Positions 33,128-39,025 of a DNA stretch of 39,025 nt are shown here, piece after piece; position 1 is the first letter of the stretch, and every line of letters begins with the position of its first letter. The translations under genes were made by a program, and so were the position numbers. The notes beneath the pieces were generated by a model, which saw only the letters and a program-made list of their open reading frames with translations, was not told the origin of the DNA and searched no databases. The stretch is from assembly GCA_963652335.1 (NCBI GenBank), contig CAVJSS010000010.1, positions 1 to 39,025 on the forward strand. The letters run 5' to 3'. The stretch comes from UBA4951 sp963652335. GTDB lineage: Bacteria; Bacillota_I; Bacilli_A; RFN20; CAG-826.

Positions 33128-34098
33128 TCCTCGAATCCTTTCTTTATTTCTCCGCAAATGTTGGCTTTGGCTAATTTGTAGGCTAGCAAAATAGCATAAT
33201 AGAAAGCTTCCGCATCAGAATTGCCGTGGGCTTTGACGGCCACGGCGTTAACCCCAAGAAGCATCGCTCCGCCGACTTTTTTGGCGTTCATCCTGTTTTT
33301 GAGTTCTTTGATTCCGCTTTTGGCAAACAGATATCCGATCTTGGTGAAGATGTTCTTTTTGAAGCCTTTCTTCAAAAGCGAGGCCATTCCTTTGGCGGCT
33401 CCTTCGCTAGCCTTCATGCAAACATTGCCAGAGAAGCCATCGGTAACCACCACGTCCACATCGGAATTGATTACCATATCCCCTTCGATGTTACCAATGA
33501 AATTGATTCTCTTATCGGCTCTTAAAAGATTGAAGGCTTCTTTGCCTTCCACCGATCCTTTGCCTTCTTCCGATCCATTGGACAAAAGGCCTACTCGTGG
33601 GTTTTCGGTTCCGTTTACGGCTTTGTTATACAATGCGCCCATAAACCCGAATTGGGCGATTTCATCGGCGGTATTCTCATTAGAAGCGCCAATATCCAAA
33701 ACCGAGACATACCCACCGGTTTTAATTGAAGGGAATTGGGCGCATAAAGCCGGACGCTTGACTCCTGGTATTTTTTTCAAAATCAAAGTCGCGGCGGACA
33801 AAAACGCCCCGGTAGAGCCGGAGGAAACGACGGCTTGACAATCGGATTCGGAAACGGCCTTTATGGCTTTGACCATCGAGCTATCCTTTTTTCTTAAGAC
33901 TTCCATGACGCCGGCTTCCATTTTTATGACTTCGTTGGCTTCGATCAAAATGACGTTTTCAAGATCTTCCAATTCTTCTTTTTTGCCAACCACGACCAAT
34001 TCGACATCCTTATAGTCCGATAAAAAATGCCTGACGGCTTCTTTGGTGGATTTGGTTCCATTGTCTCCACCCATCATATCGATCGCGATTTTAATCAT
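33124..34098 (-). CDS. plsX: Phosphate acyltransferase PlsX
   Basis: This 324-residue soluble enzyme interconverts acyl-ACP and acyl-phosphate, feeding PlsY in phosphatidic acid synthesis. IAIDMMGGDNG at the N terminus, SGSTGAFLSAATLIL, DIGAS, LSNGSEEGKG and VTDGFSGNVCMKASEG are family hallmarks. With FakA (also in this window) it would channel exogenous fatty acids into lipids. The start follows GAGGT; a 6-bp hairpin (34110-34124) abuts that site. fapR, fabD, fabG and acpP, its usual neighbours, are missing. Confidence 0.97.
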   Translation of the reverse strand: MIKIAIDMMGGDNGTKSTKEAVRHFLSDYKDVELVVVGKKEELEDLENVILIEANEVIKMEAGVMEVLRKKDSSMVKAIKAVSESDCQAVVSSGSTGAFLSAATLILKKIPGVKRPALCAQFPSIKTGGYVSVLDIGASNENTADEIAQFGFMGALYNKAVNGTENPRVGLLSNGSEEGKGSVEGKEAFNLLRADKRINFIGNIEGDMVINSDVDVVVTDGFSGNVCMKASEGAAKGMASLLKKGFKKNIFTKIGYLFAKSGIKELKNRMNAKKVGGAMLLGVNAVAVKAHGNSDAEAFYYAILLAYKLAKANICGEIKKGFEE

Positions 34099-34109
34099 GA
34101 AAATACCTC

Positions 34110-34124
34110 ATCGCCTTAGGCGAT
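34110..34124 (-). promoter_or_regulatory. Hairpin next to the plsX ribosome-binding site
   Basis: ATCGCC/GGCGAT with a 3-base loop sits directly before GAGGT in the plsX leader, about 8 bases downstream of a possible -10 box TACAAT (34133-34138 on the plus strand as ATTGTA). It could tune translation. It does not resemble the FapR operator. Confidence 0.35.
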
Positions 34125-34170
34125 ACACCTTTATTGTAATAAAAAGGGGATTAAATGGGTAGGCATATTA

Positions 34171-34190
34171 AAAGAGGGGTAACCCTCTTT
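34171..34190 (-). terminator. recG terminator
   Basis: AAAGAGGG pairs with CCCTCTTT around a 4-base loop, with a T-rich continuation. It lies 1 base beyond the recG stop. Confidence 0.85.
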
Positions 34191-34191
34191 T

Positions 34192-36192
34192 TCATCCAAT
34201 CGATATCCCTTTTGATTCCTCTTCGCATTCTTTGTATAAATCCACGAAAGAAGGATCGTCATTTTTGTGTTCGATCACATATTTTGCGTCATTTCTCGCG
34301 CATTCGAAGATTTTGAAATCATTGATTGGATTGACATAGCTGAAATCCGGCAAACCGGATTGTTTTACCCCTGCAATCTCTCCAGGGCCTCTCATTTTCA
34401 AATCGGCTTCGGCTATCTCGAATCCATCGTCGCTATGAAGAAGGACGTTGAGTTTCTCTTGTTCCTCGCTTTCGGATGTCAGCATAAGGAAGGTGGCTTT
34501 GGATCCATCTCTCCCGATCCTTCCTCTAAGTTGATGCAAAGAAGAGAGAGAAAAATAAGAAGGGGAATAAACCAACATCAAATTGGCTTCTTTGACATCG
34601 ATCCCAACCTCGATCAAAGAAGTGGCTACCAAAATCTGGCATAATCCGTTCCTAAAGGCGATATTGGCGGCGTCTTTTTCTTCTTCCGACAACGATCCAT
34701 GGAGCATCGTGACTTTGTTCGGGAATCTTTTTTTATACAACTCATAAACCTTTTTGACTGATGTGTAGGGATCATCATCGCCTTCGATTTTCGGGACCAC
34801 AACATACATCCTATGATTGGAGGATAGGGTTTCTTCGACGTATTTACCGATGTTTTTGTCATGCGGAGACATTATCTTGGTTTCGACTTCTCTTTTCCCG
34901 GACGGGAATTCGTCTAAAGTCGAAACATCCAAATCACCATAGATGGTCAATGCCAAAGTCCTTGGAATCGGGGTCGCCGACATCAGCAAAAGGTCGGCGT
35001 GATCGCCTTTATCGAGCAAAGTGGTCCTTTGGTTGACACCGAATTTATGCTGCTCATCGATAATAGCCAAACCCAAGGAATGATAATTAACGGCTTTGGA
35101 AAATAAGGAATGGGTCCCGACAACGATATCCAACGTCCCATCTTTCAAAGAAGACAAAACGTTTCTTTTATTCGATGAATCGATTGACCCGGTCAATAGG
35201 CCTATGCTGATTTTTTCGTTCGCGAAAAGCTTCTTCATCGTCTCGAAATGCTGTTTGGCCAAAGCATCCGTCGGAGCCATAAGGGCCGCTTGTTCCCCTC
35301 TTAAAACGCAAGAATAGGCCAATAAGGCAGCCACCAAGGTTTTTCCGCTTCCAACATCCCCTTGAAGCAAGCGATACATCGTGGAAGGAGAGTCCATATC
35401 GTCTAGGCATTCCCTTATCGCCTTTCTTTGAGAGGCAGTTAGTTTATACGGCAATGTGCCGATGAAAGCTTCGAGTTTGTTCCGATCGATAAGTTTTTTG
35501 CTTCCTTTGGATAAGCTAATGTTCTCCTCCCTTACTATTTGGGTTTTAAGGGAGAATTTCAAAGCCTCAAGGTATTTTAGAGAACGCATCCCACGATAAA
35601 GATCTTCTTTGCTTTCCGGCTGATGAAGCATCCTTAAAGACTCGTAGATGGAATCGAGTTTGTATTTCTTTCTGAATTCCAACGGAATCGGTTCATCCAT
35701 TTGGCCCCTTAGTTCGATCAAGGCCCGATTTATCAAAGAAACGAATGAATGATTATTAATCCCGTCAAGAAGGCGATAGATAGGCTTTAAAGCCTCTTTT
35801 TTGGCTATTTCTCCCTTAAGGCAATTGCTCATTACGACCGTATGCCTGATTTTATCGTAATGGCCGATTAAGGAATAATATTCGCCATGTTTGATCGTCT
35901 TAATCAAATATGGGCGGTTCCAGGCTTCGATCTTAAAAAGATATCCGTCTTTCGTAAGCAACATAAAGCTGACCAAACTACGGTTCGGAAACCTCGTCAA
36001 TCTGACGTTGCCTTCCAATTTTCCGAGTATGACCAGCCTCTCTTTGTCTTCATAAACGTCTTTCGGTTTGGTGTAGGAATAATCGTCATAGCGAAAAGGG
36101 AGATGAAATAAGGCGTCTTCATAAGTGAAGATTCCCATCATAGCCAGCTTTGCATTCATCGATTTGGAAGAAGAAAGGGAAAATTTTTTCAC
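34192..36192 (-). CDS. recG: ATP-dependent DNA helicase RecG
   Basis: This 666-residue helicase remodels stalled forks and Holliday junctions. The N-terminal wedge/OB domain covers about 50-150. Motor motifs are GDVGSGKT (278-285), IIDEQHKFGVNQR, LLMSATPIPRT, LLHGSLS-like MLHGSLSEEEKD, ATSLIEVGIDV and QLRGRIGRDG. Length is normal. The start is GTG, with TATAAT ending 6 bases before it and no Shine-Dalgarno sequence, so the mRNA would be leaderless with a GTG start. The preceding fakA terminator abuts the promoter. Confidence 0.97.
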   Translation of the reverse strand: MKKFSLSSSKSMNAKLAMMGIFTYEDALFHLPFRYDDYSYTKPKDVYEDKERLVILGKLEGNVRLTRFPNRSLVSFMLLTKDGYLFKIEAWNRPYLIKTIKHGEYYSLIGHYDKIRHTVVMSNCLKGEIAKKEALKPIYRLLDGINNHSFVSLINRALIELRGQMDEPIPLEFRKKYKLDSIYESLRMLHQPESKEDLYRGMRSLKYLEALKFSLKTQIVREENISLSKGSKKLIDRNKLEAFIGTLPYKLTASQRKAIRECLDDMDSPSTMYRLLQGDVGSGKTLVAALLAYSCVLRGEQAALMAPTDALAKQHFETMKKLFANEKISIGLLTGSIDSSNKRNVLSSLKDGTLDIVVGTHSLFSKAVNYHSLGLAIIDEQHKFGVNQRTTLLDKGDHADLLLMSATPIPRTLALTIYGDLDVSTLDEFPSGKREVETKIMSPHDKNIGKYVEETLSSNHRMYVVVPKIEGDDDPYTSVKKVYELYKKRFPNKVTMLHGSLSEEEKDAANIAFRNGLCQILVATSLIEVGIDVKEANLMLVYSPSYFSLSSLHQLRGRIGRDGSKATFLMLTSESEEQEKLNVLLHSDDGFEIAEADLKMRGPGEIAGVKQSGLPDFSYVNPINDFKIFECARNDAKYVIEHKNDDPSFVDLYKECEEESKGISIG

Positions 36193-36198
36193 GTGCTA

Positions 36199-36204
36199 AT
36201 TATA
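36199..36204 (-). promoter_or_regulatory. -10 box of recG, leaderless arrangement
   Basis: Consensus TATAAT on the minus strand, 6 bases (TAGCAC) before the GTG start, directly after the T-run of the fakA terminator. Confidence 0.7.
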
Positions 36205-36215
36205 GCAAAATAAAA

Positions 36216-36237
36216 GACGTCCCGACTTAGGAACGTC
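36216..36237 (-). terminator. fakA terminator
   Basis: GACGTTCC pairs with GGGACGTC (one G-T pair) around a 6-base loop, followed on the minus strand by TTTTATTTT. Confidence 0.88.
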
Positions 36238-36246
36238 GATTCGTTG

Positions 36247-37962
36247 TCATTCGATGCCAAGCAAGAAGGAATAAACAGGCTGGTTTCCGCGGCGGACATC
36301 GATGTCGATAAGCGGATATTTCTCGCCTAAGGTTTCGGAGATCTTATCCATCTCTTCGTCTTTGACATCTTCGCCGGCGAAGATGGTGATCAAGGAAGAG
36401 TCGTCATCGATGAGCGATTCGAGGATATCACGCAAAGCCTCTAATTTGTCAGGGACGCAGGAAACGATGTTGTGTTTGCCTGCCATTGCCAAATAATGGT
36501 CTTTGGTCACATGGACTCCTTCGATATCGGTATCTCTGGTGGCAAAGGTAACCGAGCCTGATTTAACCGTTGAGATCGCATCTTTCATCGCGGAATAAGC
36601 TTCGTTAGGATCTAAATCCTCGCTGAATTGCATTAGGCTTGTAATGCCTTCTAAAATCGTGCTGGTCGGGACCACTCTGACGGTTTGGTCTGAATTGTTC
36701 GATATTTCTGCGGCTTGGTTAGCAGCCATTATGATATTCGAGTTGTTCGGGAAGATATAAACGTTATGGGCGTGGACTTTTTCGATGGCTTTGGCGAAAT
36801 CTTCGGTAGACGGATTCATGGTTTGGCCGCCGGAAACGACATAAGTGGCCCCAAGCTCTTTGAACGCATCGTCTAAGCCTGATCCGGAGGAGACGACGAT
36901 CGTCGCGTTCTCAACCCAATCTTTCTGTTTGTTGCGTTCGATATTGCCTTCCATATCCATGGCTTTCTCGCCATGGGAGATATTGTCATGTTCTTCTGAC
37001 ATATTCTCGATGGTAATGGTTAGGAATTCGCCATAATTCTGAGCGTAATTGAGCATCGTTCCAGGAGACAATGTATGGACGTGGACTTTGACTATGTCGC
37101 CATCTTGGACCATGACTATGGAATTGCCATGGGCAGCTAAGAAACTTTCGAATTTTTTCGTTACGAACGGACGTTTTCCTTCTTCTGGATTGCCTAGCCT
37201 AAGCAAGAACTGGGTACAGTATCCATATCCGTCTTCGCCTTCGGCTAGCTTGGCTCCGGCATAGCTGTCTCCATCGCCGTTTTTCAAAAACGAAGGGATC
37301 GAATTGTCTTTGTTTACGTCATTCATGTCGCTTCTTTCGACGAATGATCCCTTGATTGCCTTTAACATTCCTTCCATTACGAAGCATAATCCAGCACCGC
37401 CTGAATCGACCACGCCGACTTCTTTTAGAACCGGCAGCAAATCAGGAGTATGTTTCAAGGATTTCTTCGCGGATTTGAAGAGATAATCCATCGCCTCTTC
37501 GATTGAGAGATCGTTTTTTGAGGCAAAACGTTTGGAAAGATCTTCCGAAGATTCGCGGATGACGGTCAAAATCGTTCCCTCGACCGGATTACGAACTGCT
37601 TTATAAGCCTTTATGCGTGCTTGTTCCCAAGCTTCGACGAAATCTTTGACGCTCATTTTCTCTTTTCCGCTCAAGGAATTGGCGAAGCCAGAGAAAATCT
37701 GAGAGGTGATGACGCCAGAATTGCCTCTTCCACCCATGACAAGCCCATAAGCGAAGGCTCTGGCAATGTTATAGACATTTTCGTCGTTGCGGTTCGCAAT
37801 CTGCTTCGACCCCGAGGTCAAAGTAAGGTTCATATTGATCCCAGTATCCCCATCAGGGACCGGGAAAACGTTCAATCTATCGACTTCTGGATAATGGTTG
37901 TACAAATTATTCGCGCCAGATAAAAATATCTTTTTCAGATCCTGGCCTTTGATATATTTCAT
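36247..37962 (-). CDS. fakA: Fatty acid kinase catalytic subunit FakA-like (YloV; DAK2-DegV-like)
   Basis: This 571-residue protein joins an N-terminal DhaL/DAK2 kinase domain (about 1-200) to a middle region and a C-terminal EDD-like domain (about 340-571). The metal- and ATP-binding motifs NVFPVPDGDTGINM (Asp37, Asp39) and MGGRGNSGVITSQIF (77-90) are intact. With a FakB carrier, FakA phosphorylates exogenous fatty acids; PlsX, three genes on, can use the product. No fakB is in the window. The ATG overlaps the asp23 stop (ATGA) and follows AAGGAA. Confidence 0.93.
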   Translation of the reverse strand: MKYIKGQDLKKIFLSGANNLYNHYPEVDRLNVFPVPDGDTGINMNLTLTSGSKQIANRNDENVYNIARAFAYGLVMGGRGNSGVITSQIFSGFANSLSGKEKMSVKDFVEAWEQARIKAYKAVRNPVEGTILTVIRESSEDLSKRFASKNDLSIEEAMDYLFKSAKKSLKHTPDLLPVLKEVGVVDSGGAGLCFVMEGMLKAIKGSFVERSDMNDVNKDNSIPSFLKNGDGDSYAGAKLAEGEDGYGYCTQFLLRLGNPEEGKRPFVTKKFESFLAAHGNSIVMVQDGDIVKVHVHTLSPGTMLNYAQNYGEFLTITIENMSEEHDNISHGEKAMDMEGNIERNKQKDWVENATIVVSSGSGLDDAFKELGATYVVSGGQTMNPSTEDFAKAIEKVHAHNVYIFPNNSNIIMAANQAAEISNNSDQTVRVVPTSTILEGITSLMQFSEDLDPNEAYSAMKDAISTVKSGSVTFATRDTDIEGVHVTKDHYLAMAGKHNIVSCVPDKLEALRDILESLIDDDSSLITIFAGEDVKDEEMDKISETLGEKYPLIDIDVRRGNQPVYSFLLGIE

Positions 37963-38306
37963 GGTTCAAGTTCCTTCAAATCGTTAACGTAGATGCCCAC
38001 TTTGTCAAATGGGATAGAGAAAGTCTTTTCCAGCACGTAACGAACTTTGTTTTGAACCTGATTTGCTATTTCGGTAATTTTCACATCATAAGCGAGACAG
38101 ACATATACATTGATGCTGTAGCCGTTTTTATCTTCGAAAACCTCGATGCCACGAGAATATTTCTGATCAGAAATCTCGCTTCCTGGCTTTTTGCCAGTCA
38201 AGCCAACGACGCCATAACATTCCAAAACAGCCTTAGCGACGACTGAGGCAATGGCATTGGTGGATATTTGTATAGAGCCAAACGGCGTAGAGGAATCAGT
38301 ATTCAT
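37959..38306 (-). CDS. Asp23/Gls24-family envelope stress protein
   Basis: This 115-residue protein of the Asp23/Gls24 family (B. subtilis YloU) has the typical IQISTNAIASVVAKAVLECYGVVGL, GIEVFEDKNGYSINVYV and VGIYVNDL segments (each shown in part). Members are small cytosolic proteins often linked to membranes and alkaline or envelope stress. It always precedes the fakA-type gene in Firmicutes, and it overlaps fakA here. It has a possible promoter upstream but no clear Shine-Dalgarno sequence. Confidence 0.93.
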   Translation of the reverse strand: MNTDSSTPFGSIQISTNAIASVVAKAVLECYGVVGLTGKKPGSEISDQKYSRGIEVFEDKNGYSINVYVCLAYDVKITEIANQVQNKVRYVLEKTFSIPFDKVGIYVNDLKELEP

Positions 38307-38334
38307 ATAGAATTTGCGCTGAAAAATTCAACTC

Positions 38335-38367
38335 TTATATTATGCCGTAGGCATAAGACATGCGCAA
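38335..38367 (-). promoter_or_regulatory. Possible promoter of asp23-fakA
   Basis: TTGCGC, 17 bases, then CATAAT on the minus strand, about 30 bases before the ATG; the spacer holds part of an inverted repeat ATGCC/GGCAT (38342-38354). The -35 is the same TTGCGC as at rplS. Confidence 0.45.
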
Positions 38368-38437
38368 GATGGTATTTTCAAGTGATTCTCTTCTAAGTAG
38401 AATCCAAAAATAAGGGAATGTATCGGGATTTTTTGGC

Positions 38438-38460
38438 AAAAAAAGCCATAAAAAGGCCTT
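38438..38460 (-). terminator. Possible rRNA operon terminator
   Basis: After 5S rRNA the minus strand has a T-rich tract, then a weak bulged hairpin AAGGCC/GGCTT followed by TTTTT. It is the only candidate terminator before asp23. Confidence 0.45.
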
Positions 38461-38473
38461 ATAAAAGAAAAAA

Positions 38474-38584
38474 GCCCGGCAGCGTGCTATTCTCCCGGCC
38501 GGAGCCGATACCTTCGCCACTGCGGTGCTTAACTGCTGTGTTCGGGATGGAAACAGGTGGAACCACCGCGTCATCACCACCGGA
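38474..38584 (-). rRNA. rrf: 5S ribosomal RNA
   Basis: On the minus strand the conserved 5S elements are present: TCCGGTGGTGATGACGC at the 5' end, CCATCCCGAACACAGCAGTT in loop B/C, GGTATCGGCTCCGGCCGGGA and the closing GCTGCCGGGC, which pairs with the 5' end. Exact ends are uncertain by a few bases. Confidence 0.95.
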
Positions 38585-38693
38585 CTTTTTTCTTTGTCTG
38601 TTCTTTAGAAACTGGATATATCAAACATATTCTATCATGTACTTGAATCAAATGTGCGACTTAACTTACATTTAAAATTTATTAAATTAGTGA

Positions 38694-39025
38694 AATTAAG
38701 CCCTCGGGCTATTAGTATCGGTCTCCTGAACAACTTCGCTAAGCTTATATGCTTACAGATCCGACCTATCAACCCCCTAACTTTGGGGGGCCCTTACTTC
38801 TTTCGAATGGGAAGTCTCATCTTAGGACTAGCTTCACGCTTAGATGCTTTCAGCGTTTATCTATTCCGGAGGTAGCTACCCAGCCATGCCACTGGCGTGA
38901 CAACTGGTAGACCAGTGCTCCGTTAATCCCGGTCCTCTCGTACTAGGGACTAGTTCCTTCAAACTTCCTACGCCCACGACAGATAGGGACCAAACTGTCT
39001 CACGACGTTTTGAACCCAGCTCGCG
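38694..39025 (-). rRNA. rrl: 23S ribosomal RNA, 3' end (partial)
   Basis: The last 330 or so bases of 23S rRNA run off the right edge. The sarcin-ricin loop AGTACGAGAGGACC (38944-38931 on the minus strand) and the downstream helices to GGGCTTAATTTC are present. The 23S-5S spacer is about 110 bases of AT-rich sequence without a tRNA. Confidence 0.95.

Noticed and set aside
33221..33838. 205-codon plus-strand frame
   Set aside because: Antisense to plsX, a clear conserved gene, with low-complexity composition typical of shadows.
1..39025. CRISPR arrays, insertion sequences, prophage or toxin-antitoxin pairs
   Set aside because: I looked for regular repeats, transposase motifs and paired small genes on both strands and saw none.

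Overview
The window looks like a chromosome segment of a low-GC Gram-positive bacterium (Firmicutes: Bacilli, Erysipelotrichia or a walled relative of the Mollicutes). The evidence is a full-length PolC-type DNA polymerase III, TrmFO, the Asp23/FakA pair, YlxM and the gene order. TGA acts as a stop codon: several genes are joined by ATGA stop/start overlaps, so this is not the Mycoplasma code. Many genes that normally sit inside these clusters are missing (uppS, proS, hslVU, codY, smc, acpP, fabDG), which suggests a compact genome. I cannot name the species.

Bases 1-8100 are the variable part. They hold an operon of a cytosolic GH3 beta-glycosidase and an alpha/beta hydrolase behind a promoter with a strong palindrome. 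tRNA-Ala(GGC) and tRNA-Arg(CCT), an MgtC-family membrane protein, a second alpha/beta hydrolase and an Sfp-type phosphopantetheinyl transferase follow. Next come a 63-residue three-repeat protein, an ArsB/NhaD-like transporter broken by one extra T in a T8 run, and tRNA-Pro(CGG).

Bases 8124-38306 are a long run of conserved housekeeping genes, nearly all on the minus strand. Read right to left: asp23-fakA, recG, plsX-rnc-ftsY-ylxM-ffh, then rpsP-khpA / rimM-trmD on the opposite strand, a GDPD gene, rplS, rbgA-rnhB, dprA, topA-trmFO-xerC, rpsB-tsf, and pyrH-frr-cdsA-dxr-rseP-polC. This is the order known from Bacillus subtilis (yloU to polC) with deletions and one inverted block, rpsP-trmD. 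Together the genes serve translation and ribosome assembly, protein targeting, chromosome replication and topology, and phospholipid and isoprenoid synthesis.

At the right edge, 5S rRNA and the 3' end of 23S rRNA run in the same direction just upstream of asp23.

The most interesting signal is regulatory. Several genes (recG, rimM, pyrH, the GDPD gene, rbgA, the PPTase and the 4797 hydrolase) have a TATAAT-like box only 6-9 bases before the start codon and no Shine-Dalgarno sequence, so they look leaderless. Four of these promoters begin directly after the terminator of the preceding gene. Genes with a good Shine-Dalgarno sequence, such as rpsP, or with stable RNA products, have ordinary -35/-10 promoters. 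No CRISPR array, prophage, insertion sequence or clear defence system is visible.
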